A stretch of DNA of 64,000 nt from contig CAWIUB010000010.1 in NCBI GenBank assembly GCA_963839175.1, positions 205,703-269,702 on the forward strand. The letters run 5' to 3'. Made by a program: the position numbers and the translations under genes. Under the pieces are notes generated by a model. It had not been told where the DNA came from, did no database searches, and was given only the letters and a program-made list of their open reading frames with translations. This document shows, in pieces, positions 8,821-18,220 of this stretch. How positions within the stretch are numbered: position 1 is the first letter of the stretch; every line of letters begins with the position of its first letter. Source of the DNA: CAWIUB01 sp963839175. GTDB lineage: Bacteria > Actinomycetota > Actinomycetes > Mycobacteriales > Jatrophihabitantaceae.

Positions 8821-9194
8821 GGCGCGAATCGTAATCGCCCCTGGAGAAACCAAAGGCCAGTGACTGAACTCAGGTTGCGGACGCCGGGGATCAGCATCAC
8901 CGCTCCTCCGCGCCGGGTTCGTGGACCACGACGTCCGGACATGGCCGCGATCCGTGCGCTGTCCGGTCGGGGATCCCCCTACGACACGCCTATCGGCGAG
9001 TCGACCGCAGCTCAGCGCCCAGAACGACGCGGTATGCATCCGGCCAAGCCGTCGGACACACGCACCCGAATCAGCGTTCGAGCGCGGCATCAAATGCCTG
9101 CCCGCACGCGGAATCCCCGTGCGCGACAGGCCTGCCGCAGCCGGCTTTGTTCCCGCTGTCCGCAGCCACTACAACGTTAATGAACATACGGAAG
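8821..9194. other. Intergenic region upstream of the oxidoreductase
   Basis: Several open frames exist but have shuffled composition and no recognisable content. The promoter of the oxidoreductase gene should be here. The region ends at an att-like repeat. Confidence 0.45.
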
Positions 9195-9221
9195 TTCACC
9201 GCCAATCAAAAACCTTGTAGC
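9195..9221. repeat. Internal copy of the island left end (att-like)
   Basis: TTCACCGCCAATCAAAAAC and CCTTGTAGC-type sequence matches 25 of 27 bases with the island-side sequence at 3978-4004, in the same orientation. The preceding 13 bases (GAACATACGGAAG) are also related to the cpaF core at attL (9 of 13). This looks like the left boundary of a second, related element. Confidence 0.65.
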
Positions 9222-9419
9222 TCAGGAGCTATGACACGGGCGCAGCCGTTGCGATGGCGATCTCGAACACATATGAGCCCGTCTATACGGTGCTCGTGGG
9301 GCGGTCAGACGAGTGTCAACGCCTAGGCCGACGAGAAGTCAGTTGATCAAGCGAACGGAGTTAGGTCTTTGGATCGCAAAAGCGCGTCGGTCGGGTAGGA
9401 GGCTGGCGCGGTGGCGGTG
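9222..9419. other. Short non-coding gap before the group II intron 3' end
   Basis: No feature recognised between the att-like repeat and the probable intron 3' end. Confidence 0.35.
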
Positions 9420-9515
9420 ATCGACGGTAGGTCCCGGCGCTCGCACCCGCCGTTTCCCGCGGGCACCTTTCGCCGCCGACCCTGGCCGACGCCCCGTTTC
9501 CAGCCTCCCCCCAAA

Positions 9516-9548
9516 GAACCGTGCATGACCTACTAAGTCACACGGCTC
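9516..9548 (-). ncRNA. Group II intron domain V
   Basis: Read on the minus strand, GAGCCGTGTGACTTAGTAGG continues to TCATGCACGGTTC. It folds as the 33-34 nt domain V hairpin, with the catalytic AGC near the 5' side and the closing GAGCCGT / GCACGGTTC stem. This places the ribozyme core downstream of the reverse transcriptase frame, as in all bacterial group II introns. Confidence 0.8.
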
Positions 9549-9560
9549 AGCCGCACCCCT

Positions 9561-10863
9561 TCACCGGACGGCATGCGCAGGATCGTGCCGGACACTTCCC
9601 ACCAGGCGGACCAGCCCCAGGCACTCGTGATCGATCAGGACCCGCAGCCCGTAGCGGCGTCCGTGGTGGCCGTGCTTGTTCGAGATGAAGCGGGCCAGCC
9701 GCTCCATCGTGAACTGGTCGAGGTCGTGGAACACCGTGGTCGAGTTCCCGTACCGGAAATAGCCACGCCATCCGATCAGGAATCGATTCAGGTTCCGCAC
9801 GACGTCCTCGACGGGCAGCATCAGCCACCGCCGGTCGGTATGCAACCGGATGCGGTCCTTGGCCCGGCCGACCGAACGGTCGGAGGGCCATCGGCTCAGA
9901 AAGTACCCGCCCTTGCGGGTAAAGCTCTCCACCCGGCGATGGTGGAAACCCAGAAACGTGAAACTCGACTTGGCCTCTCGCAGGTTCACCAGCGAGGTCT
10001 TGGCCGGAGCCAGGGACAACCCCAGCCCGGTCAGTATGCCGGTGAGCACCGCGAGCGCCTCCTCGGCCCGTTCCCGGGTCGGCGAGAGGATCACCAGATC
10101 ATCCGCGAAGCGGATGATCTGGCCCAATCGGCGGTGATCCTGCTGCCAGCTGCGATCCAGGCGGTGCAGCACACGTTCGCCATCAACGGATGATCACCCC
10201 GCCCTGAGCGGTCCCGGTCTTGGGATGGATCAAGGTCTCCCCGGTCCAGATCCCTGCCCGTAGCCACCCCATCAGCAGCTTCACCATCCGCCGGTCGCTG
10301 ATCCGCTCCTCGAGAGCGGAACGCAACACCTCCGGCCGGATCGAATCGAAGAAGCTGGCGATGTCGGCGTCCACCACCCAGGTCCTGCCCCCGTTGACCC
10401 CTACCCGGATCGCCTCCAGCGCTTGATGCGCCGAACGCTTCGGGCGGAAACCGTAGGAGCAATCGAGGAAGTCGGCTTCGAAGATCGGTTCGCAGACCAG
10501 CTTCGCCGCAGCCTGGACCACCCGATCACGCACAGCGGGAACCCCAAGATTTCTGGTCCCACCACTCGCTTTCGGTATGGCCACCCGCCGCACCGGCAAC
10601 GGCCGGTAGCTGCCCGCTTCAAGCTCGACGCGCAGGACGTCGAGCAACTCCTCGACTCCCTGCTCCTCGACCTGGACGATGGATACGCCATCCACCCCGG
10701 GGGCGCCACCATTGGCGGCGACCTCGAACCACGCCCTGCGTAATACGTCCGCACGGTGGACCTTGTCGTAGAGCGCGTGGAAGCGTCTGGACGGCGACTG
10801 CTTGGCCGCCCGGTACAGCTTGTGCTGAAGATCTCGGGTCTTATCACGGGTGCCGTTAGCCAT
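9561..10863 (-). pseudogene. ltrA: Group II intron-encoded reverse transcriptase/maturase, two frameshifts
   Basis: The N-terminal piece has RT0-RT4 (GAPGVDGVSI, RPLPVRRVAIPKASGGTRNL, YGFRPKRSAHQAL, VVDADIASFFDSI). It should continue GTPQGGVISPLLANV but reads GTAQGGVIIR then stop. One base is missing just after GVI and another within the NVC-LHRLD segment. The C-terminal piece resumes with the catalytic box IIRFADDLVIL (F-A-D-D in place of Y-A-D-D) and a maturase-like region ending RFISNKHGHHGRRYGL. There is no HNH endonuclease. The start ATG at 10863 is the simplest; an upstream start at 10896 is possible. Confidence 0.82.
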
Positions 10864-11760
10864 CAGGCATTCACCGACCTGTCCCTTCCTCACCAAGCGT
10901 GTGATGCGGCAGGGGCCCTTCCCTCACCGGCGGTTATGTTGTCCAACCGGCTCACGCGGTACTACGGCCCCATCCGCCACCCTGCCGACTCGGCGCGACT
11001 TCCCGTTCAGACGGTTATACGCACCGGCTGCTCCCGACCACCGCACGATCGGGGTCGACGAGGGCTTCCCCAATTCCCGTGCCCACCTTCTGCCCATCCC
11101 ACTCCCCCTACCCCGGGGGGTTCCTCAGCGCCTGCAACTCCAGGTCTTCAGCGCCTTCCATGGCCTTCGCCGTGATTTCAGCGGCTCGGCACCCCCTTGT
11201 CCCCTGACGGGGTTAGCCTCACGAGGCTGCAGGATTCGCGTCATGCTGCGGGCTGGACAGTCGCTCCCCCCGAAGGGGCTTTCGACACTGCGCTTCGACG
11301 CCGGGCGTTTCCCCCCGACGCCGGCAGCCTGCTACCGGGCCTCCTGGCAGCTACCCGGACCGGACTCACACCGGCTGGCGGACACGAGCTTGCGCGTGAA
11401 TCACCTCAACGCGACCACCTCCAAGGTCATCACGTCGCGCGCCCACGCTGCTGGGCACACGAAAGATTGACTAGGGCGCACGCGCGCTACTTACCGGACA
11501 TGCCGATGACAGCGCTGATCGGAAGTGCATGCGCATGCGATCGCGCGCATGTTTGTTCAACGAGATTTGCGCCAACGTGCGGGTGCTCGGTCAGCTGGCC
11601 GCGGATCGGCAGCTGCTGTTCGTGTGTGTCCAGCCGGCTTGCCTGCACAAACGGATCTGGCCTGGGCGTCCAGGTCCGGTGGTCCGGCGTGGTCGCCGAA
11701 GAGAATGACGATGCGTTATTGGGATGACCGCACCGGACGCGGGCGGCGGATCGTGGTTGT

Positions 11761-12465
11761 TCAAGCGCCGTGCCGTCGTGCCACAACGACGATGTTCTCG
11801 CGGCTGGTGTCGCCCTGCTCAAAAGCACAGGTCACCAGGACCAGGCGGTTGGGCACGGTGCTGTCGGAGGCCCACGACGGCAGAGACGTCGCAGCCTTCG
11901 GTGACAGTCCGATTCTTGTTATCCGGTAGGTCAGTGTGGCCGACGCCGTCGTGACGGTCACCTGATCGCCGACATGGGCGTCTTTGAGCCTGGTGAACGA
12001 GCACAGGTGGTGATGGCACGCGTGCCCGTACACATAGCTCGTGCCGTTACTCGGCGCGGACGGGTAACTGGACTGCTTCACCCAAACCGCGGTGTTCCAT
12101 TGCTCGGCGGTGTTGTGCGGTACATCCACTGGCTCATTGCTGGCCACGCTGATCGAATCGACGTTTGATGGGATGTCGCCGGACTGTGTCGTGACGACGA
12201 GTGAGAAGACACCGTCTGCCGACGGTGGCGCGGCCCCGTGAGGCGGAGCGGCGGGTGCGGTGGCCGCCGACCGGGGCGCGGCGTTGCCCGGCCGTGTCTG
12301 AGTCGTGCGTGCCACCGGTGGCGTGGACGACGAGGTACCCGTTGGCGGGGTCGCCGTGTTCTGGTGATCCGCCCCGGCACTGATCTTGGCGACGGTGGCT
12401 GCCGCTACCACTACAGCAGCGGCACCCACCGTCACCGCGACGCGGAGCCTACGAGTGGTTACCAC
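11761..12465 (-). CDS. Class E/F-like sortase
   Basis: 234-residue membrane-anchored transpeptidase that joins sorting-signal proteins to the cell wall. An N-terminal membrane helix (VAVTVGAAAVVVAAATVA) is followed by a long Pro/Thr/Ala-rich wall-spanning linker. The sortase domain begins near residue 80. The catalytic set is visible: His148 (VYGHA), Cys213 (LVLVTCAF) and Arg230 (IVVVARR). The GTG start lies inside the 3' end of the upstream ice-binding-like gene (17-base overlap), so enzyme and likely substrate are co-translated. Short single-helix sortases of this type are common in Actinobacteria. Confidence 0.86.
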   Translation of the reverse strand: MVTTRRLRVAVTVGAAAVVVAAATVAKISAGADHQNTATPPTGTSSSTPPVARTTQTRPGNAAPRSAATAPAAPPHGAAPPSADGVFSLVVTTQSGDIPSNVDSISVASNEPVDVPHNTAEQWNTAVWVKQSSYPSAPSNGTSYVYGHACHHHLCSFTRLKDAHVGDQVTVTTASATLTYRITRIGLSPKAATSLPSWASDSTVPNRLVLVTCAFEQGDTSRENIVVVARRHGA

Positions 12466-13426
12466 GGCGTCGTAGCCGCTGAACAGACATCGCCAATGCC
12501 GAGCCCAGCACGGCCAGCGCCACACCAAGCACGATGCTCTTCAGCGGGGATCCACCGCCCGGCTGGGTGTCACCCGACAGCCCAGGCCCCGGCACGAACG
12601 GCGAGCTGCTGGATACCGGCGCGGAACTCGATGACCGCGCTGGCGAGGTCGTGGGGGTCGGGGTGGTGCCGCAGTTCGCTGCGGTGAAGGTGTCGTTATC
12701 CAAGGTGACCGCACCGTTGCGCGCCAGTGCGCGGCCCTGCACTACCGCGCCTGTTTTCACCGCGATCGACGTCAACGCCATGATCGTGCCCTTGAAGGAG
12801 GATGTCGTGCCCAGCGTCGCGGAGCTGCCGACCTGCCAGAAGACGTGGCAGGCCTGGGCGGCGTTGATGACGTTGACGTGGCTGGCCGAGGCGGTGATCA
12901 GCGTGGAGGCGATCTGGAAGATGAAGACCGCGTTCGGGTTGCCCTGACCGTTCAACGTCACGGTGCCGGTCAGCCCGAGCGGCCCGGTGGACTTGTAGAC
13001 GCCGGCAGTCAATGTCTTTCCGACCAGGTCACCGGCAACGTTGGCCGTCGGGGCGCGACCGGCTGCGTCGTTGTAGGCGATCGTCAGGTCGGATTGTGCC
13101 TGGGCGGCCTGCGCGTCACCGGCATGCGTCGCGCCGCCCACCTTGCCGGGCGGGAACCCGGTGATCGCGCTGCCGGGGCTCACCCCGAGATCCCCGCTCA
13201 GGGTGCTAGGACCAGTGTTGGTGACCGTCGTCCCGCCCAACACCGAGTAGGACCCCGCGGTGCCCAACCCCACCGGTGCCTCCGCGGCGTCTGCCTGCGA
13301 CGGAACCAACAACACACCCACCAGCAGCAGAGTGCTCGTCACGGCGGCGAGCGCAACGGCCGCGGTCCACCGCCCCGCGCTGTGTCCTTCGACAGGTCTG
13401 GTCCGAACAGGATTGGCATCCACCAT
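12449..13426 (-). CDS. Ice-binding-fold (DUF3494) surface protein with C-terminal sorting-type anchor
   Basis: 325-residue exported protein. A signal/anchor helix is at residues ~20-47 (ending SQADAAE). A DUF3494 ice-binding-like domain follows (VGLGTAGSYSVLGGTTVTNT, LSGDLGVSPGSAITGFPPG, ANAVFIFQIASTL-like PNAVFIFQIASTL, VFWQVGSSATLGTTSSFKG). Then come a Ser/Thr/Pro-rich linker (residues ~250-285), a GLSGDTQPGGGSP segment, a hydrophobic helix and a basic tail (QRLRRRGNHS). That tail has the layout of a cell-wall sorting signal, and the next gene is a sortase. Many DUF3494 proteins are adhesins rather than antifreeze proteins, so ice binding should not be assumed. Confidence 0.85.
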   Translation of the reverse strand: MVDANPVRTRPVEGHSAGRWTAAVALAAVTSTLLLVGVLLVPSQADAAEAPVGLGTAGSYSVLGGTTVTNTGPSTLSGDLGVSPGSAITGFPPGKVGGATHAGDAQAAQAQSDLTIAYNDAAGRAPTANVAGDLVGKTLTAGVYKSTGPLGLTGTVTLNGQGNPNAVFIFQIASTLITASASHVNVINAAQACHVFWQVGSSATLGTTSSFKGTIMALTSIAVKTGAVVQGRALARNGAVTLDNDTFTAANCGTTPTPTTSPARSSSSAPVSSSSPFVPGPGLSGDTQPGGGSPLKSIVLGVALAVLGSALAMSVQRLRRRGNHS

Positions 13427-13845
13427 GCCGCCTTCCCACCTTCCGCCCGCCGTCCCCGACGGGAGTTCGCTACTGCCCAGCTCATCGCACCGCTGTGCGA
13501 GAACGCACGCAGGCTAGACCCCTCAAGCAGTAGACGTCCACCGGCCACGCCGGGTAGCTGCCAACGCGCGCAGACCATCCACGCGGAACTCGCCGCCAGC
13601 CCGCTCGGCTGGTAGGCGGCCGCGACCAGCAGAGTCCCGAAGAACGATCTCGCGGAACGCGTTATCGCGTTACGCCAGAAGGTGCGAGGCGGCTCGACAC
13701 CGGCTGCTTCGCGCGCCACAAACAACGCGGGCTCGTCCTCGCGGCCGCATATTCGTGCGGACGTGGCAGCCGAGCGAAGCCTCCGCACATGCCGCGGACC
13801 GCGCGCATTTGCCCGATAGGCATGTGGTTCGGTCTGTTCAGCGGA
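13427..13845. other. Intergenic region upstream of the ice-binding-like gene
   Basis: No supported gene. It holds a perfect inverted repeat AACGCG-TTAT-CGCGTT (13656-13671), a possible operator, about 230 bases upstream of the start of the ice-binding-like gene. Confidence 0.4.
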
Positions 13846-14235
13846 CTACCGCATCAAGTCGCGCATGACTTGGTCCAAGTCGACGGACGCCTCGAGCGCA
13901 TAGAACGCTCCGCCAAGGTCGTCGAAATCGTCCGGCTCGATGCCATCGAGCGACTCTTGTCGCGCCCTCCGGTCTGCCGGGTCAGAAACGTCGATCCTGG
14001 CGAGAGCCTCGCGAACTAACGCTTCGAGGTCTCGGGCGCCTACCGCCCCGGCGGCGTCGGCTGCATCAGGCGATAGATCTCCTGCCGCGTTGAAGAGGTA
14101 CTGGTGAAAGCCACCGTTGTTGACTTCGGCACGAAGCATGCCGATCGAAAGAAGCCGCCGATCGACGAGAGTCAGGCTCGACGGGTCCACGCTCGACAGC
14201 CGTTCGTATTCGCTCCACGGATCGACAGGCGTCAC
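13846..14235 (-). CDS. DUF4375 (DMP19-like) protein
   Basis: About 129 residues from the chosen GTG. The diagnostic stretch is VDRRLLSIGMLRAEVNNGGF followed by HQYLFNAAGD, the DMP19/DUF4375 signature. The remainder is an acidic helical domain ending ASVDLDQVMRDLMR. DUF4375 proteins are small cytosolic proteins of unclear role, some related to DNA-mimic proteins. The open frame extends 57 codons further upstream to an ATG, but that part looks non-natural; the GTG has an AGGAG about 13 bases before it. It sits between the sortase pair and McrBC on the island with no obvious operon partner. Confidence 0.68.
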   Translation of the reverse strand: MTPVDPWSEYERLSSVDPSSLTLVDRRLLSIGMLRAEVNNGGFHQYLFNAAGDLSPDAADAAGAVGARDLEALVREALARIDVSDPADRRARQESLDGIEPDDFDDLGGAFYALEASVDLDQVMRDLMR

Positions 14236-14763
14236 GGGCTCAGCTTGCTCCTGCCGTCCTAGCCAGCCGCACGGACATGCAGTGACAATGTGCGCCAACA
14301 ATATGGCTGGCCCAGACCTGTCGATGTCCGTGCGTGAAGGCGAATCGGCCGGTGACGATGTATGGCACAGCGTAGGCGCGAAGACCACACCAGCGTCGTA
14401 AGCCATCGCCGCCGCTGATCAATTGCATGTCAACGCCGGTCGAATTCGGATGCCGCCCCGGGGTCAGGATTCACGTGCCGCCGACACCTGTGTCCGCGGT
14501 TAGCCCGCGTTGAGGCGTTCGGGTCTGCCCCCGGCGCCCAAAGGGCGCAAGGAATCAGCAGCTTTGTGGCAGGCGGGCCGTCAATGTGTGCGCTGGCCGA
14601 GCTTTTGATCTCGGAATCTGCGGGAGGTGGGCGACGGGAGCTTGACAGCGGGTGGCCGCGCGCCGAGGTACCTAGGATCGATGCCAGCTGGGGCGCGTGG
14701 CGCCGGGGTTGGCTGTAGGTTGGTTTCTCAGGCTCGCTTTCCTGTCCCTAGTGGAGGTAGGCG
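14236..14763. other. Intergenic region upstream of mcrB
   Basis: Apart from possible promoters for the two divergent neighbours, no feature is recognised. The last bases contain GTGGAGGTAG, the ribosome site of mcrB. Confidence 0.4.
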
Positions 14764-17037
14764 TTGGCTGCCATCGGAGAGCGCCCGGTCCGTTTCCACG
14801 TTCCGGAGCTGGAGCGGCGTGCTGAAGAGCGGATCCAGCAAGCGGCGCAGGCGGTGCTTGCAACGTGTTTGGGCGGCGGTTCGGCGTTCACACCGGGCGT
14901 GCGGCTGTGGGGGCCGGGGCCAGCCGCCGAACTGCATGAGCATTTTGTCGAGAAGCCGAACACCGGGCCAGGAACGTTCCTGACCAAGCTGAAGTCCCAG
15001 ATTGCCGGATGCAGCGATACAGCGGTCCAACTCGCGGCGGAGTTGCAGTATCTGACAATCCTGCCGCTGCACGACATGACGCCGGACAAGAAGCGCGACC
15101 GGCTTAACCAGATCCTCTCGTGGATGAACGAACCGGTTGCGGTCCCGACTGGTCTGTCCGCCGCGTTGGAGGGCGGCGTCTTCAACGGCGGCATGGGATT
15201 CAAGGTCATGGCATGGAAGCAGTTCGCGATCTTCATCGACTTCGTCGCCGCGTGGACCGCGGTGGGCGACATGGCCCAGCAGGAAATGTCGGGCGATCCG
15301 TGGAAGTTCCGGGACTTCGTCAACGGCGTCCCTGGCGCGCTACCGGCTGCTCAACGTTACGAACTGATGTACTTGGCCTACCCGGACGTGTTCGACCCGA
15401 TAGTCAACCATGAGCACCGTAAGAACATCCGCAAAGCTTTCGCTGACGTCATTGGCGGCGCCACCGGCGATCTCGACCGGGATCTGTACGAAATCCGCAA
15501 CACTCTCGAGGAGCAGCAAGGAGACTCCGTCGAGTTCTACTCTGCACCGCTGGTGGACAAGTGGAAGGTCACGAAACCGCCGCCTTCGCCGGTTCAGCGT
15601 GGCTGGTTCGTCAGAGCAGGTCGGACGGCCAACCAGGTGTCAGAGTGGCTGCGTGACGGCGTGGTTCGCTATGCAGTGGACTCTGTCCCCGTCGACGGGC
15701 TCGTCGGGTCCACTCAGGCGCAGCTGGCAGCGAAGGTCTCGGCACAAGGCGGAGGGCTGACCTACAACCAGAGGTCGCAGCTGTCCGAGGAGCTGGATGT
15801 CTTCCTGAACCGGATGCAGCTCGGAGACCTCGTCGTCGCCCTTGACCATGATGCGGTGTACGGCGGAACCATCCACGGCGCGGCGATCGCGGTGGACGGC
15901 ATCCTGCAAAGATCGGTCGAGTGGATGTCCAGCGGTTCCGCCGTTGCCATCGATGACTTGCAGGGCGGTCTCGCGGCTCGTCTGCAGACCTCCGGAGACA
16001 TCGTTGAGCTATCGCCGCTTGAGGTAAGGCTGCTTCGCCACCAGTTTGAGGACGAGGACGACACCGCCACCCAGCCCCTACTTGCGGATGTCACGGACGA
16101 TCTTTCACGGGATCTGATGGTCGGCAAGGCGTGGCTGCAGGAGTGCGTCGAGCTTCTACGGGATCGGCCGCAGCTGGTCTTCTACGGCCCGCCGGGAACT
16201 GGCAAGACTTACGTAGCGCAACGGCTGGCGTGGCATCTGGCGGGCCGGGAAGGCACGACGCTGGTGCAGTTCCATCCGGCGTACACGTACGAGGACTTCT
16301 TCGAGGGTTACCGCCCCGTTCCGGGCGGTAGCGGGACCCTCAGCTTCGATCTGCGGCCGGGGCCGTTCCGCAGGGTGGTCGATCAGGCGACGAAGCACCC
16401 AGACCTGACGTTCGTATTGATTATCGACGAGGTGAACCGGGGCAACCTGGCCCGGATATTCGGTGAGCTGTACTTCTTGCTTGAGTACCGGGATGCCGCT
16501 ATCGAGCTGCTGTACAGCGCTACCGACGGCACCGGCCGGCCGCAGACCTTCACGCTGCCGTCGAACGTGGTTGTGCTGGCCACGATGAACAGCTCCGACC
16601 GGTCGATCGCTTTGGTCGACGCGGCGATGAGGCGACGGTTCTCGTTTGTGTCCTTGCACCCGGCTGATGAGCCTGTGAAGTCGTTACTCGCGACATGGCT
16701 GGCGCGCACGGGCCGTGAGCCGGACAACGCCGTGCTGCTGGACCGGTTGAACGAACAGATCGGTGATCCTGATTTCGCGATCGGCCCGTCGTATTTCATG
16801 AGGCCCGCCGTGTACGCAGAAGGCGGGCTGGCGCGGATGTGGCGGACATCGATCCTGCCGCTGCTGGAGGAGCATCACTACGGCGATGGCGTGGATGTCG
16901 CGAAGCGCTACGCGTTGAACACCTTGCTGGCGCCAAGCGCGCAAGCTGGCCCCTCCGCTGCCGCCGTCGGCGGAGCTCAGGAAGGTGCGCCCCCCGCCGA
17001 GGGCGGCGGGATCGGACCAGTTGCGTCGCAGGAGTGA
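14764..17037 (+). CDS. mcrB: McrB-type AAA+ GTPase/ATPase of a McrBC restriction system
   Basis: 757-residue motor subunit of a modification-dependent restriction system. The C-terminal third has the McrB AAA+ core: Walker A FYGPPGTGKTYVAQ (residues ~473-486), Walker B VLIIDEVNRGNLARIFGEL (~551-570) and the sensor/arginine region VVLATMNSSDRSIALVDAAM then RRRFSFV. The long N-terminal part (about 470 residues, including a segment QLGDLVVALDHDAVYGGTIH) should be the target-recognition module; I do not recognise its specific fold. The start is a TTG with GGAGG six bases upstream. mcrC follows after four bases. Confidence 0.85.
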   Translation: MAAIGERPVRFHVPELERRAEERIQQAAQAVLATCLGGGSAFTPGVRLWGPGPAAELHEHFVEKPNTGPGTFLTKLKSQIAGCSDTAVQLAAELQYLTILPLHDMTPDKKRDRLNQILSWMNEPVAVPTGLSAALEGGVFNGGMGFKVMAWKQFAIFIDFVAAWTAVGDMAQQEMSGDPWKFRDFVNGVPGALPAAQRYELMYLAYPDVFDPIVNHEHRKNIRKAFADVIGGATGDLDRDLYEIRNTLEEQQGDSVEFYSAPLVDKWKVTKPPPSPVQRGWFVRAGRTANQVSEWLRDGVVRYAVDSVPVDGLVGSTQAQLAAKVSAQGGGLTYNQRSQLSEELDVFLNRMQLGDLVVALDHDAVYGGTIHGAAIAVDGILQRSVEWMSSGSAVAIDDLQGGLAARLQTSGDIVELSPLEVRLLRHQFEDEDDTATQPLLADVTDDLSRDLMVGKAWLQECVELLRDRPQLVFYGPPGTGKTYVAQRLAWHLAGREGTTLVQFHPAYTYEDFFEGYRPVPGGSGTLSFDLRPGPFRRVVDQATKHPDLTFVLIIDEVNRGNLARIFGELYFLLEYRDAAIELLYSATDGTGRPQTFTLPSNVVVLATMNSSDRSIALVDAAMRRRFSFVSLHPADEPVKSLLATWLARTGREPDNAVLLDRLNEQIGDPDFAIGPSYFMRPAVYAEGGLARMWRTSILPLLEEHHYGDGVDVAKRYALNTLLAPSAQAGPSAAAVGGAQEGAPPAEGGGIGPVASQE

Positions 17038-17041
17038 CTGC

Positions 17042-18220
17042 GTGGATATCTCGCTGCAGGAAGGTGGCGCCCCGGTCGAGGTGAGGTTGGCGGCAGAGAT
17101 GGTGGCGAGCCTCGTCGCGACCGGTGCGGTGAGTGCAGCACCGACGACATCGCCAGGGGTGTGGTTACTGACGGCAGGCACGAAGGTCGGCGCGTTGTCA
17201 GTTACTGATGTCGTGGTGCGGATCGCGCCGAAGATCGACATTCGCCGGGTGGTGTTCCTGCTGGGGTACGCGCTGAACCCGGATGGCTGGCGGGACACGG
17301 AGGTTCCGCTGCGTCGCGACGACGACCTGCTCAGCGCAGTAGCCGATGCGTACGTCCGCCAGGCGGAGCGGGCATTGCGGGAGGGACTTCTCCATGGGTA
17401 CCGGATGCGGGACGACACGCTGACGGTGTTGCGGGGCCGCCTTCGGGACGGGGCGCAGGTGAGGCGCCGTTTCGCTCTGCCGGTGCCCCTGGAGGTGAGC
17501 TACGACGACTTCATCGTCGACGTGGTCGAGAACCGGACGCTCAAGGCTGCGGCGCTGCGGCTTTTGAAACTGCCAGGAGTTCGGTCATCGACGCGTAATG
17601 CTCTGCGCAGGGTCGCGTTCGCGCAGTTGGCCGACGTCGGTTGGGAAGTGTCCGCGACGGAACGGTGGCGTCCGTCCCGGCTGAACATGCGTTATCAACC
17701 GGCACTGCGACTGGCCGAAGTCATCCTGGCCGGGCAGTCGTTCGACCACGCGGCGGGGCCTCTGCCGGTGACAGGGTTCCTGATCGACATGGCCAGGGTC
17801 TTCGAGGACTTCGTGACAGTAGCGCTGTCGCACGCGTTGGCAGCCTACGGCGGCGTTGCTCACCGCCAGTACACGACCTACCTCGACGTCGCTCAACGTG
17901 TGTCGGTCAGACCTGACCTCGTGTGGCTGAGCGGCAACTCGCCGGTCGGGGTGGTCGACGCGAAGTACAAGTCCGAATCAGGCACCGGATCCAAGCACAG
18001 CGACCTCTACCAGATGCTGGCCTACTGTTCGATCTTGCGCCTCGGTGAGGGTCACTTGGTCTACGCAAAGGGCTATGAGCAGCCGGCCCGCCACGAGGTT
18101 CGCAACAGCGGAGTCAGAATCACCTGCCACGCCCTCGACCTCCAGGCCATACCGACGGACTTGCTTGCCCAAATCGACGCGATAGCTGCCGTGCTGCGCG
18201 TCGACGCTCACCATGGCTAA
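17042..18220 (+). CDS. mcrC: McrC-type nuclease subunit of a McrBC restriction system
   Basis: 392-residue partner of McrB. The N-terminal domain contacts the AAA ring (GVWLLTAGTKVGAL, VVVRIAPKIDIRRVVFLLGY). The C-terminal PD-(D/E)XK nuclease has VRPDLVWL (Asp ~291) and GVVDAKYK (residues ~303-309), followed by QMLAYC, the usual McrC arrangement. The start is a GTG with AGGAG seven bases upstream, immediately after mcrB. The pair would cleave DNA carrying modified cytosines. Both genes look intact, so the system is probably functional cargo of the island. Confidence 0.88.
   Translation: MDISLQEGGAPVEVRLAAEMVASLVATGAVSAAPTTSPGVWLLTAGTKVGALSVTDVVVRIAPKIDIRRVVFLLGYALNPDGWRDTEVPLRRDDDLLSAVADAYVRQAERALREGLLHGYRMRDDTLTVLRGRLRDGAQVRRRFALPVPLEVSYDDFIVDVVENRTLKAAALRLLKLPGVRSSTRNALRRVAFAQLADVGWEVSATERWRPSRLNMRYQPALRLAEVILAGQSFDHAAGPLPVTGFLIDMARVFEDFVTVALSHALAAYGGVAHRQYTTYLDVAQRVSVRPDLVWLSGNSPVGVVDAKYKSESGTGSKHSDLYQMLAYCSILRLGEGHLVYAKGYEQPARHEVRNSGVRITCHALDLQAIPTDLLAQIDAIAAVLRVDAHHG

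Larger units (their letters stand above)
9420..11481 (-). mobile_element. Group II intron (degenerate), read on the minus strand
   Basis: About 2.06 kb. The 5' boundary is a GTGCGCC motif (complement of 11475-11481), a typical group II intron start. The roughly 600 bases before the reverse transcriptase frame would be ribozyme domains I-III. Domain V follows the reverse transcriptase (9516-9548). The 3' end is placed near a CCTACC sequence about 100 bases past domain V, with an uncertainty of some 10-20 bases. The encoded protein carries two frameshifts, so this copy could only move with an enzyme in trans. Confidence 0.72.

Noticed and set aside
11520..11560. GCATGCGCATGCGATCGCGCGCATG stretch as a methylation-rich regulatory site
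   Set aside because: Palindromic GC-rich run of a kind expected by chance here; a partly similar run at 47757 has no shared context.
10850..11727. Open frames on the plus strand in the intron 5' part
   Set aside because: They cover the ribozyme domains I-III and show Pro/Arg-rich shuffled sequence, not proteins.
13656..13671. Palindrome AACGCG-TTAT-CGCGTT as a replication or transfer origin
   Set aside because: Single short palindrome without iterons or a replication gene; recorded only as a possible operator.
13339..13788. 149-codon minus-strand frame upstream of the ice-binding-like gene
   Set aside because: Overlaps the start of the well-supported gene, low-quality composition, no ribosome site.
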